From positions 18,893-64,882 of the forward strand of contig NZ_JAMTCF010000031.1 in assembly GCF_024171695.1 (NCBI RefSeq): a DNA stretch of 45,990 nucleotides. Reading direction: 5' to 3'. Each line of letters opens with the position of its first letter. Positions within the stretch are counted from its first letter, which is position 1. This document shows, one piece after another, positions 16,293-24,389 of the stretch. A model generated the notes under the pieces. It was not told where the DNA came from and did not search any database. It worked only from the letters and a program-made list of their open reading frames with translations. The DNA is from Actinosynnema pretiosum (lineage in GTDB: Bacteria > Actinomycetota > Actinomycetes > Mycobacteriales > Pseudonocardiaceae). Made by a program: the position numbers and the translations under genes.

Positions 16293-17383
16293 CGACGACG
16301 CCTAGCCGCTTTTTCGTAAGCCTTCACGGTGAGTTCCGCGGTGCGCCGCCAGGTGAACTCGGAGGCGTGCGCCCGCCTGGCCGCCTGAGCGGCCGGGCTC
16401 GGCGGGGTTTCCACGGTCTCCACCAGCGCCTGGCCCAGCGCCTCCACGTCGCCCACCGGCACGTGCACCGCGTGCCCGCCCGCCACCTCGCGCAGCGCGG
16501 GCACGTCCGAGCACACCACGGGGACGTTGCACGCCAACGCCTCCAGCACCGGCAGCCCGAACCCCTCGTCCCGCGAGGGCAGCACCAGCGCCGAGGCGCC
16601 CGCCACCACGCGCCGCAGGTCGATCTCGGTCAGGTACCCGGTCCGCACGACCCGGCCGTCCACCCCGGACTCGCCCGGCCCGGCCAGCACCAGCGGCGGC
16701 AGCTCCGGACGCGCGGCGTGCGCCGCGATCAGCCGGTCCAGCCCCTTGCGCGGCCCGCCCGCGCCCACGAACAGCAGGTACTCCAGCGGCAGCCGCAGCC
16801 GCGCCCGCACCGGGTCGGACGGCGGCCGAGCCGCGAACCACGCCGGGTCCACGCCCAGCGGCGTCACCACGATCCGGTCCTCCGGCACGCCCAGCCGCTC
16901 CACCACCTGGTCCGCGACCGCGCGCGTCGGCGTGCACACCACCGCCGCCCGCGCGGCCGACTGCCGCACCAGCTCCGGCAGCCGCGCGTCCGACGGCGGC
17001 AGGTCGCCGGGGTGGTCCAGCATCGCCAGGTCGTGGATCGTCACCACACCACCGGCCCGCACCGACGGCGGCAGCACGAAGTTCGTCGCGTGCATGACGT
17101 CCGCCAGCCCCGCGAGCACCTCCACCGGCGGGAACGGCGCGCGCAGCCAGAACTGCCGCAGCAGCCGCGCCGACACCGGCAGCCCGCGCGCCACCACGTC
17201 GTGCGGCAGCACCGTCCGCAGCGCCCGCCACCCGCGCAGCGTGAACGCCACCGCCCGCACGTCCACCTCGTCCACCATCGACGCCAGCTCCTCGGCCAGC
17301 GCCGCGGTGTAGCGGCCGATCCCGGTGCGCTGCCCGAGCAGCGGGGTCCCGTCCAGCAGGACCGTCAGCGGGCGCCTAGCCAC
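16289..17383 (-). CDS. Glycosyltransferase, GT4 type
   Basis: A 364-residue GT-B enzyme. The N-terminal half has GTPLLGQRTGIGRYTAALAEEL and VVTIHDLAML. The C-terminal half has LLFVGAGGPRKGLDRLI and the donor-site EGFGLPVLEALACNVPVV, with the E-x7-E motif of retaining GT4 enzymes. It most resembles mannosyl- or rhamnosyltransferases of envelope glycans; the exact sugar cannot be told. The GTG start overlaps the stop of the bifunctional glycosyltransferase gene upstream by 8 bases, so the two are coupled. Confidence 0.9.
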   Translation of the reverse strand: MARRPLTVLLDGTPLLGQRTGIGRYTAALAEELASMVDEVDVRAVAFTLRGWRALRTVLPHDVVARGLPVSARLLRQFWLRAPFPPVEVLAGLADVMHATNFVLPPSVRAGGVVTIHDLAMLDHPGDLPPSDARLPELVRQSAARAAVVCTPTRAVADQVVERLGVPEDRIVVTPLGVDPAWFAARPPSDPVRARLRLPLEYLLFVGAGGPRKGLDRLIAAHAARPELPPLVLAGPGESGVDGRVVRTGYLTEIDLRRVVAGASALVLPSRDEGFGLPVLEALACNVPVVCSDVPALREVAGGHAVHVPVGDVEALGQALVETVETPPSPAAQAARRAHASEFTWRRTAELTVKAYEKAARRRR

Positions 17384-19844
17384 GGCCGCGCAGCTTCTTG
17401 AGCACCCGGCCGGTGGCCCGCTTGGCCAGCTCGCTCGGGCCGCCCGCGTCCAGGTACTCGCGCACCAGCTTGATGTCCCGCTCCACCTTCTCCCGCGTGC
17501 CCAGCGGCTTGTTGCGCACCATCGGCGACGAGCCGGGCAGCCGGTCCGCCGACGGCCTGGGGTTGCGGCAGAACTCCACCAGCGGCGCGAGCGCCACCTC
17601 CCAGGTGAACCGCTCCCGCACCACGGCGATCCGCTCCGCGCACGCCGCCGCGAACTCCTCGTCGTACATGGCCTTCTCCAGCGCCGCCGCCAGCGCCACC
17701 GGGTCCTCCGACGGCACCACGACGCCCAGGCCCTCGCGCTCGACCAGGTCGGCGAACGAGTCGCCGTCGGTGGTCACGATCGGCAGCCCGGCCCACAGGT
17801 AGTCCAGCACCCGCGTGCGGAACGCGAACGTCGTCTCCACGTGCTCGTAGTGCGTGGTGACGCCGCAGTCCGCGTCCAGCAGCCAGTTCTGCCTGTCCTG
17901 GTAGGCGACCCAGCTCTCGTTGAAGAACACGTGCTCGTTGGTCAGCCCGAGCCGACCGGAGAGCGCCCGCGTCTGCCCGGCGACGTCCATGTCGGGCACC
18001 TCGGGGTTGGGGTGCTTCATCCCCAGGAACACCAGCCGCACGTCCGGCCGCCGCTCGCGCAGCTCGTCCACCGCGCTCACCAGCGTGAGCGGGTCGAACC
18101 AGCTGTAGACGCCACCGGCCCACAGCACGACCTTGTCGTCGACGCCGATGCCCAGCACGTCGCGCAGGCCGGGACCGGTGCGCGTCGGCGGCTTCGCGGA
18201 CAGCCCGAACGGGGCCACGGCCAGCAGCGAGCGCACGGTCGGGTCGGTGTCGTACAGCGACGGCGTCAGCCTGCCCAGCGCGGCCAGGTGACCCAGCCAG
18301 AAGTGCCGCTGCCGCTCGGACGCGCACAGGAAGAAGTCACCGCGCGCCAGCTGGGTGTTGAGCACCCGCGTGACGCCCACGAGGTCCAGCGCGCGCTGCT
18401 CGTCGGTGCCGTCCTTGCCCTGCTCCAGCAGCTCCAGGTGCATCGGGTCGTACATGTCGCACACGACGACCTTGGTGGAGGAGCGCTCCTTCACCTGCGG
18501 CAGGTACTCCAGCGCGTGGCCCTGCAGCACCACGACGTCGGCCCAGTCGACGTGCTCGCCCAGCTCCTTCTGCCGCGCCCGCAGCACCGGGAACGGCGCG
18601 TCCGGCGGCGCGCACAGCGGGTTCACCGTCACCAGCCGCACGTCGTGCTCGGCCACCAGCACGTCGGCCATGTTCCACGCCCGGATCGCCGGGCCCGCCA
18701 TCTTCGGCGAGATCGCGTCGCCGGTGAGCACCAGCACCCGGCGGGGGCGGCCGAACACGCCCTCCAGGCCGAACACGTCGACCAGGACCTCGTGCGCGGC
18801 CAGGTAGCGCGGCAGCGGGTACGCGGGCTCCATGGCCTTGCGCATCAGCGGCAGCAGGTCGGCGTCGGTGCGCCTGCGCGCGGCCTGCTCGGCCTTGCGG
18901 GACTCGGCCAGCGAGGGCAGCAGCTCCACGAACTGGTCGATCGCCAGGAACCCGGCCAGCGCCTGCCGCGCGATCGGCACCGGGGCCGCGTCGTCCGCCG
19001 GGTCGGCGGGGCGGCGGGTGATCTCCAGCTGGGTCGGGTCGATGTCCCCGCGCGCGGTCGCCCTGCGCACCACCAGCGCGAGCGCGGCGGGCAGCACCTT
19101 GGCGAGCACGTCGTCCGACAGGTTCTTGTACAGCGCGGCCAGCGCGTTGCGCTCCAGCAGGAACAGCTCGCGGCTGGTGTCCACGGACTTCATCGACGCG
19201 TGGTGCTTGTGGAAGGTCAGCGACTTGGGCTCGTACCGCACCCGCCAGCCGCGCAGGTTCAGCCGCCAGCCGAAGTCGACGTCCTCGTAGAACATGAAGA
19301 ACCGCTCGTCGAAGCCGCGCAGCCGCGCGAACAGCTCGGTGCGCACGACCATCGCGGAGCCGGTCGCGAACAGCACGTCGCGCGGCGCGTCGTGGCTGCC
19401 GTCGTCGACCTCGCCCGCGTGCCGCTTGTAGCCCATGCCGAACCAGGTCAGCCCGGCGTCGACGAAGTCGACCACCTTGCCGTCCCAGTCCAGCACCTTG
19501 CTGGCCACCGCGCCGACGGCCGGGTCCTCGCGCAGCACCCGGACGGCCTCGCGCAGCCAGCCCGCGTCGGGGCGCGCGTCGTTGTTCAGGAACGCCAGCA
19601 CGGAGCCCTTGGCGCGCTTGGCGCCCAGGTTGCAGCCGCCCGCGAAGCCCAGGTTCTCCGGGGCCTCCACGACCTCGGCCCTGGGCACGGACGTGCGGAT
19701 GAGCTCGGCGCTGCCGTCACCGGAGGCGTTGTCCACGCAGACGACCTGGAGCAGGTCGGGCGGGTAGTCGACGTCGGTGAACAGCGCCCGCAGGCACGTG
19801 GTGGTGTCCTCGGCGCCGCGGTAGTTCACCACGACGACCGTCAC
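17376..19844 (-). CDS. Two-domain glycosyltransferase, GT2 fused to GT4-like
   Basis: An 822-residue fusion. Residues about 1-260 form a GT2 (GT-A) domain: VVVVNYRGAEDTTTCLRAL, CVDNASGDGS, FLNNDARPD (metal-binding acidic motif) and FYEDVDFGWRL. A helical linker of about 120 residues follows. Residues about 385-780 form a GT-B domain (GPAIRAWNMADVL, VLWAGGVYSWFDPLTL, HYEHVETTFAFRTRVLDYLWAGLPIVTT). Such fusions add two sugars in sequence or build a repeating unit. GTG 19844 has gagggag 10 bases upstream; GTG 19868 is an alternative. It lies in the extra glycosyltransferase island. Confidence 0.9.
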   Translation of the reverse strand: MTVVVVNYRGAEDTTTCLRALFTDVDYPPDLLQVVCVDNASGDGSAELIRTSVPRAEVVEAPENLGFAGGCNLGAKRAKGSVLAFLNNDARPDAGWLREAVRVLREDPAVGAVASKVLDWDGKVVDFVDAGLTWFGMGYKRHAGEVDDGSHDAPRDVLFATGSAMVVRTELFARLRGFDERFFMFYEDVDFGWRLNLRGWRVRYEPKSLTFHKHHASMKSVDTSRELFLLERNALAALYKNLSDDVLAKVLPAALALVVRRATARGDIDPTQLEITRRPADPADDAAPVPIARQALAGFLAIDQFVELLPSLAESRKAEQAARRRTDADLLPLMRKAMEPAYPLPRYLAAHEVLVDVFGLEGVFGRPRRVLVLTGDAISPKMAGPAIRAWNMADVLVAEHDVRLVTVNPLCAPPDAPFPVLRARQKELGEHVDWADVVVLQGHALEYLPQVKERSSTKVVVCDMYDPMHLELLEQGKDGTDEQRALDLVGVTRVLNTQLARGDFFLCASERQRHFWLGHLAALGRLTPSLYDTDPTVRSLLAVAPFGLSAKPPTRTGPGLRDVLGIGVDDKVVLWAGGVYSWFDPLTLVSAVDELRERRPDVRLVFLGMKHPNPEVPDMDVAGQTRALSGRLGLTNEHVFFNESWVAYQDRQNWLLDADCGVTTHYEHVETTFAFRTRVLDYLWAGLPIVTTDGDSFADLVEREGLGVVVPSEDPVALAAALEKAMYDEEFAAACAERIAVVRERFTWEVALAPLVEFCRNPRPSADRLPGSSPMVRNKPLGTREKVERDIKLVREYLDAGGPSELAKRATGRVLKKLRGRG

Positions 19845-19982
19845 GACAGGCAGACTCCCTCGCTCCACGCGCTAAGCCTGCCTCATCACGCTCCGCAGCG
19901 GGCGGTCACGGTGGTTTATGCCTCCGACGAGTTCAACCGGGACCCGCCGCGACCGCCGCCCGCGCGCCGTCCGCGCTCGCCC

Positions 19983-20366
19983 TCAGTCACCGTCACCAGG
20001 CTCTTCGTCGTCCTCGTCGCGCTCGGCCTCCACGGTGGCCAGGCTCTCCCGCTGCCACTCGACCGTGATCTTGACGTGGGCCTCGGCGGTGGAGCGGGCG
20101 ATCGCGAACAGCCCGGAGGCCCCCACCTTCAGCCCGATCTCGACGGCGACCCGGTCGGGCGCGGGGGAGCGCAGCGACCCGATCCGCTGGGCGACCGTCC
20201 CGGCGACGGACCTGGCCAGCTCGATGCCGCCCTCCAGGGTGTCCTCGGCCAGCTCCTTGGTCCGGTCCCACCGCCTGCCGACCCGGACCGGCCCGTCGTG
20301 CTCCTCGTCGATCTCGAACGGCACTAAGTCGCCGTCCTCGGTGCGCACCTCGACGTACTCGGTCAC
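19983..20366 (-). CDS. Trypco1/CU044_2847 family small protein
   Basis: A 127-residue cytoplasmic protein. It matches the Trypsin-co-occurring domain 1 (CU044_2847 family) pattern: a short N-terminal strand with VPFEIDE, a helix (ELARSVAGTVAQRIGSL), then PDRVAVEIGLKVGASG, IARSTAEAHVKITVEW. A very acidic tail ends the protein (EAERDEDDEEPGDGD). The family has been tied by gene context to trypsin-like proteases in predicted bacterial conflict systems. No protease or effector is next to it here; it sits between two glycosyltransferase genes. GTG 20366 has gggagg 4 bases upstream. Confidence 0.75.
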   Translation of the reverse strand: MTEYVEVRTEDGDLVPFEIDEEHDGPVRVGRRWDRTKELAEDTLEGGIELARSVAGTVAQRIGSLRSPAPDRVAVEIGLKVGASGLFAIARSTAEAHVKITVEWQRESLATVEAERDEDDEEPGDGD

Positions 20367-20396
20367 AGGCCCTCCCGTGCTGTCGGCGCGGTGCGG

Positions 20397-21338
20397 TCAG
20401 CGCCCGGCCCACTCCCGCCAGACGACCGCCCTGGACACCTTGGCACGCCGACCGATCGCGGCGCGCTGCACGAGTGCGGACGGCAGCCGCAGCAGCACCT
20501 CGCCGATCACGCGCAGTCGCAGCCCCACCCGGAAGTTCGCTCCTTCGGGTCGTCCTCCGCGCACCGGCAGCAGCGCGGTGATCGCGGCGAACCGGCCCAG
20601 CTCGCGCAGCGCCACCCCGGCGGGCGCGCAGCGCAGCAGCATGAGCAGCCGGTTCCGCTCGTTCCACCGGTGGAACAGCGGCGATCCCGGCTCGCTGCTC
20701 GCCCCGTGCCGGTGCCGGACCCGCGCCGGACCCACCGACACGATCCGGTGACCGGACAACCGGAGCCGCCACGAGGTGTCGGTGTCCTCGTAGTAGCAGA
20801 AGAACGAGCCGGGCACCCCGCCCGCGCCCACCAGCTCGGCGGTCCGCACCAGCGCGGCCCCGCCGCAGAACCCGAACACGTCCCGCCCGGCGAGCACCAG
20901 GTCCGCCCCGTGCCCGTCGGCGGTGATCCGCACCCCGACCGACTGGGTGGACCCGTCAGGCAGCAGCATGGACGAGGTGGCGGCGGCGGCCCCCCGGTCG
21001 CGCCGCAGCTCGTCCTCCAGCGCGGCCAACCAGGTCGGCTCCGGCGCGGCGTCGTCGTTGAGCCAGGCCACGAACTCGGTGCCCACGCGCGGCAGCACGG
21101 CGGCGAGCGCGCCCGCGTACCCGGCGTTGCGGGGCAGCCGCACCACCTCGGGACGGCTCGGGTGCGCGGCGAGCAGCTCGGCGGTGCCGTCGTCGGAGGC
21201 GTTGTCCACGACCAGCAGCCGGTGCGCCCGCCGCTGCGCGGAGAGCGCGTCGAGGCAGTCGGTGACGTGCTCGCGCCCCCGCCAGGTCACCACGACCACC
21301 GTCGTGCTCGGGCTGGGCGGCGCGCTCGGGTTCGACAC
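20397..21338 (-). CDS. Glycosyltransferase, GT2 family
   Basis: A 313-residue GT-A enzyme with VVVVTWRGREHVTDCLDAL, LLVVDNASDDGTAELL, AWLNDDAAPEP (acidic metal-binding motif) and FCYYEDTDTSWRLRLSGHRI. It resembles the rhamnosyltransferase (WbbL) group. A final 90-residue basic helical segment probably lies against the membrane. GTG 21338 is the start: a TACCGT hexamer lies 8 bases upstream on the minus strand, without a ribosome binding site. Longer readings would run into the divergent glycosyltransferase gene. Confidence 0.88.
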   Translation of the reverse strand: MSNPSAPPSPSTTVVVVTWRGREHVTDCLDALSAQRRAHRLLVVDNASDDGTAELLAAHPSRPEVVRLPRNAGYAGALAAVLPRVGTEFVAWLNDDAAPEPTWLAALEDELRRDRGAAAATSSMLLPDGSTQSVGVRITADGHGADLVLAGRDVFGFCGGAALVRTAELVGAGGVPGSFFCYYEDTDTSWRLRLSGHRIVSVGPARVRHRHGASSEPGSPLFHRWNERNRLLMLLRCAPAGVALRELGRFAAITALLPVRGGRPEGANFRVGLRLRVIGEVLLRLPSALVQRAAIGRRAKVSRAVVWREWAGR

Positions 21339-21456
21339 GGCCGGAGACGGTACGCGGGTGGTGCAGGGGCCTCGGCGAGCCGTCGGCTCCCGATCTCCGC
21401 CACGAACGCGCGAACCCCCACGGCCCGCTGACACCGCCCGTGAGAACGTACCCGCC

Positions 21457-22518
21457 GTGCCGAACCTGGTTGTGCTCGCCGAGCAGCTGCTGGCCCCGGT
21501 CCCCGGCGGCACCGGCCGCTACACCCGAGAACTCACCGCGGCCCTGGCCGCGACCGCCCCGCCCGGCTGGACCGTGACCACCGCCGTCAGCAGGACCCCC
21601 GACCCCTCCGCCGCGGAGATACCCGGCGTGGGGGCGCCCAGGGTGCTCCCGATCCCCCGCAGGGCGCTGATCGCCGCCTGGGAGCGGGGCGTGCCGTACT
21701 GGCCGGGCGGGGACGCGGTGCACGCCCCGACCCCGCTGGCCCCGCCGCGCGGCCGGGTCGTGACGACCGTCCACGACACCGTCCCCTGGACCCACCCGGA
21801 GACCCTCACCCCGCGCGGCGTCACCTGGCACCGGCGGGTGATCGCCCGCGCGGCAGCCCGCCCCACCCCCCTCGTCGTGCCCACCCGGGCCGTGGCCAAC
21901 GACCTGCTGACCAGGGTCCCCTGCGCCGCGCCCCCGGTCGTGGTCCCCAACGGGGTGACCCCGCTCGGCGGGTCGTCCCCGGTGGACGTCCCCGACCGCT
22001 ACGTCCTCGCGATCGGGACCGTCGAGCCCCGCAAGGGCTTCGCCGACCTGGTGACCGCCACGGCGGCGCTGGGCGTCCCGCTGCTCGTGGTGGGCCAGCG
22101 GGGCTGGGGCGAGGTCGACCTGACCGCCCCGCACGTGCGCCTGCTCGGCAAGCTCCCGGACGCGGAGCTGGCCCACGTCCTGCGCCGCGCCACCGCCCTG
22201 GCCGCCCCGAGCCTGGCCGAGGGCTTCGGCCTGCCGGTCGTGGAGGCCATGTCCGAGGGCGTCCCCGTCGTGCACTCGGACGCGCCCGCGCTGGTCGAGG
22301 TCGCGGGGGGAGCCGGGGTGGTGGCCGAGCGGGGCGACCCGAGGTCGCTGGAGACCGCGCTCCGCTCGGTGCTGACCGACCCGGCCCGAGCCGCCGAGCT
22401 CGCCGAGGCGGGCCGCCGCAGGGCCGAGGTCTTCACCTGGGAGCGGGCCGCCCGAGCGGTCTGGGAGCTGCACCTCGCGCAGTCCGCCACCCGTTCCGCC
22501 GAACGCGACCTGCCATGA
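21457..22518 (+). CDS. Glycosyltransferase, GT4 type
   Basis: A 353-residue GT-B enzyme: LLAPVPGGTGRYTREL at the acceptor side, TTVHDTVPWTHPET, YVLAIGTVEPRKGFADLV, and SLAEGFGLPVVEAMSEGVPVVHSD in the donor site. It is close in pattern to the next gene and to the leftward 364-residue GT4, suggesting duplication within the island. GTG 21457 follows GAACGT by 7 bases (preceded by TG as in extended -10 boxes) and has no ribosome binding site. It is divergent from the GT2 gene, 118 bases away. Confidence 0.9.
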   Translation: MPNLVVLAEQLLAPVPGGTGRYTRELTAALAATAPPGWTVTTAVSRTPDPSAAEIPGVGAPRVLPIPRRALIAAWERGVPYWPGGDAVHAPTPLAPPRGRVVTTVHDTVPWTHPETLTPRGVTWHRRVIARAAARPTPLVVPTRAVANDLLTRVPCAAPPVVVPNGVTPLGGSSPVDVPDRYVLAIGTVEPRKGFADLVTATAALGVPLLVVGQRGWGEVDLTAPHVRLLGKLPDAELAHVLRRATALAAPSLAEGFGLPVVEAMSEGVPVVHSDAPALVEVAGGAGVVAERGDPRSLETALRSVLTDPARAAELAEAGRRRAEVFTWERAARAVWELHLAQSATRSAERDLP

Positions 22519-22657
22519 GCGGGGAAGAGCACCCGTTCCGGGGCAGCGCTTTCCCACGCGCGCTCCCACCAGCGGAAACACATTCCCGCGACATTCGCCA
22601 GGCGAGCGTTGTCGAATCGTTCGGGGCATTCGCCCACGACGCTGTGAACACTGGTCG

Positions 22658-22663
22658 TACCCT
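22658..22663 (+). promoter_or_regulatory. -10 box TACCCT of the 22671 glycosyltransferase
   Basis: TACCCT ends exactly 7 bases before GTG 22671, so transcription would start at or beside the start codon. The preceding stretch (22519-22657) lacks the codon bias of the flanking genes, which supports a promoter region there and not coding sequence. Confidence 0.6.
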
Positions 22664-22670
22664 TCACGGC

Positions 22671-23822
22671 GTGCCACCCGTCGAACCCAGCGTGCTGATC
22701 GACGCCACTGCCGTCCCCGCGGATCGGGGCGGGGTCGGGAGGTACGTGGACTCGCTGGTGGCCGCCCTCGACGCGGACGGCGCAGGCGTCAGCGTGGTGT
22801 GCCAGCCGCGCGACGCGTCCCACTACCGCCGCCTGGCCCCGACCTCCCGCGTGATCGCGGCGGCCGAGGCCGTGGCCACCCGGACCGCCCGGCTCACCTG
22901 GGAGCAGGCCTCGCTGCCGAGGCTGGTCGCCCGGCTGGGCGTGGACGTCGTGCACTCACCGCACTACACCCTGCCCCTGGCCAGCCGCGCCGCGTCCGTG
23001 GTCACCCTGCACGACGCCACGTTCTTCACCGACCCGGCCCTGCACTCCTCGGTCAAGGCCCGGTTCTTCCGGTCCTGGACGCGGGCGTCCCTGCGCAGGG
23101 CGTCCCTGTGCGTCGTGCCCAGCCACGCCACCGCCGACGAGCTGGCCCGCGTCGCAGGCGCCGACCGCACCGCGCTGCACATCGCGCAGCACGGCGTGGA
23201 CACCGACCGCTTCCACCCGCCAACCCAGGAGCAGATCGCGTCCGTGCGCGCCACCCTGGGCCTGGGCTCAACCCCGTACGTGGCCTTCCTGGGCGCCCTG
23301 GAACCGCGCAAGAACGTCCCAGCCCTCATCCGGGGCTTCGCGAGGGCCTGCCACAACCGCCCCAACCCACCCGCCCTGGTCCTGGCCGGTCAACCGGGCT
23401 GGGACGGCCAGGTCGAACGCGCCCTGGACTCGGTCCCGCACCGCATCAGGGTCATCCGCGCCGGCTACCTCCCGTTCGACGACCTCGCCGGTTTCCTCGG
23501 CGGCGCGGAACTTGTCGCCTACCCGTCCCTGGGCGAGGGCTTCGGCCTACCGGTCCTGGAGGCGATGGCCTGCGGCGCCCCGGTGCTGACCACACGACGC
23601 CTCAGCCTGCCCGAGGTGGGCGGCGACGCGGTCGCGTACTGCGGCGTGGGCGCGGGCGACATCGCAGCGGCCCTGACGGAACTCCTGGACAACCCGTCCC
23701 GCAGGCACGCCCTGGCAACAGCGGCCCTGGTCCGGGCAAAGGACTTCTCCTGGGAAACCTCAGCGGCCCGCCACCGCCTCGCGTACGCCCGAGCCGCACA
23801 CGCCCACCAGTCCAAGCGCTGA
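22671..23822 (+). CDS. Glycosyltransferase, GT4 type
   Basis: A 383-residue GT-B enzyme with VLIDATAVPADRGGVGRYVDSL, SPHYTLPLASRAASVVTLHDATFF, YVAFLGALEPRKNVPALI, and YPSLGEGFGLPVLEAMACGAPVLTT. It resembles WbdB/mannosyltransferase-type enzymes; the sugar is unknown. A reading from ATG 22515 would overlap the preceding gene (ATGA) and add 52 residues, but these have poor codon bias and no family match. GTG 22671 with its TACCCT box 7 bases upstream is therefore preferred. A hairpin follows the gene. Confidence 0.88.
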   Translation: MPPVEPSVLIDATAVPADRGGVGRYVDSLVAALDADGAGVSVVCQPRDASHYRRLAPTSRVIAAAEAVATRTARLTWEQASLPRLVARLGVDVVHSPHYTLPLASRAASVVTLHDATFFTDPALHSSVKARFFRSWTRASLRRASLCVVPSHATADELARVAGADRTALHIAQHGVDTDRFHPPTQEQIASVRATLGLGSTPYVAFLGALEPRKNVPALIRGFARACHNRPNPPALVLAGQPGWDGQVERALDSVPHRIRVIRAGYLPFDDLAGFLGGAELVAYPSLGEGFGLPVLEAMACGAPVLTTRRLSLPEVGGDAVAYCGVGAGDIAAALTELLDNPSRRHALATAALVRAKDFSWETSAARHRLAYARAAHAHQSKR

Positions 23823-23841
23823 CCAACCCACTTGGTGCCCC

Positions 23842-23894
23842 ACCCCGCCGGTGACCTACCCCGCCGGTGACCGCCCACAGCGCTCACCGGCGGG
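23842..23894 (+). terminator. Hairpin after the glycosyltransferase island
   Basis: cccgccggtga (23860-23870) pairs perfectly with tcaccggcggg (23884-23894). The left arm is duplicated just upstream (from 23842), so two alternative stems are possible. Confidence 0.75.
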
Positions 23895-23946
23895 TCAGCC
23901 CACCACCGAACTGCCAGCCGACCGCACTCCCACCCCACAGGCCAAC

Positions 23947-24263
23947 CCGCTTCGCGGGCTGCGGGGCGAGCGCAGCGAGCCCGCAGCACCCCGTTCCGCG
24001 CGTCCCTCGTCTCCGTTTGGCCTGGCGAAGCCCGAGCGCAGGTGTCAAGACGCCGCCGCACCGCCACGGCAGACTGCCTGGTCAAACGGCGTCTTGACGC
24101 CTGTGCTTGCCTGAAAGGAGGCCAAACGGAGACGAGGGACCCCAACCACCGCAGTAGTTGTCCGTAAACCGCACCAACAGCGGAACAGCCACCGGCCGGC
24201 AGAGCCCGTCCCCCCTCGTTTTTGGAGGCCTGCCCCGCCGGCGAGGCGAGCTTTTAAGCTCTT
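23947..24263 (+). repeat. 317-bp hairpin-rich repeat, copy A (inverted relative to copy B)
   Basis: This stretch matches the reverse complement of 27947-28263 over its full length with, by my count, 8 mismatches and no gaps (about 97%). Inside is a nested imperfect palindrome (24002-24140): outer arms of 22 bp (24002-24023 / 24119-24140) that are perfect, a partly paired 20-base middle, and a perfect inner stem gtcaagacgccg (24044-24055) / cggcgtcttgac (24087-24098) with a 31-base loop. Further left is a GCTGCGGG/CCCGCAGC hairpin. No transposase or target duplication is seen. Confidence 0.95.
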
Positions 24264-24389
24264 CGCCCTTGTCCCTTCACCCCCCACCCCCACCCCCAAA
24301 AACCACCCACCGCCACCACCGCGAACACCCACCGCCACCACACCCCCACCCCCGCCAACCGGCCCACCCACCCCACTAGGGTGTGCCGC
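24264..24389. promoter_or_regulatory. C-rich tract and promoter upstream of the rhamnosyltransferase
   Basis: From about 24278 to 24376 the plus strand is nearly free of G and T. It includes C-runs of 6, 5 and 5 at 24280-24297 and further runs to 24376, so the minus strand is strongly G-rich and could form a G-quadruplex. The tract ends at TAGGGT (24377-24382), 7 bases before the GTG start of the next gene. Confidence 0.65.

Noticed and set aside
17325..20327. 1000-codon plus-strand frame opposite the GT2-GT4 fusion
   Set aside because: The minus strand has clear glycosyltransferase motifs; the plus frame is Arg/His/Gln-rich noise typical of antisense GC-rich DNA.
22515..22670. N-terminal extension of the GT4 protein from ATG 22515
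   Set aside because: The stretch lacks codon bias and family match, and contains a good promoter hexamer 7 bases before GTG 22671.
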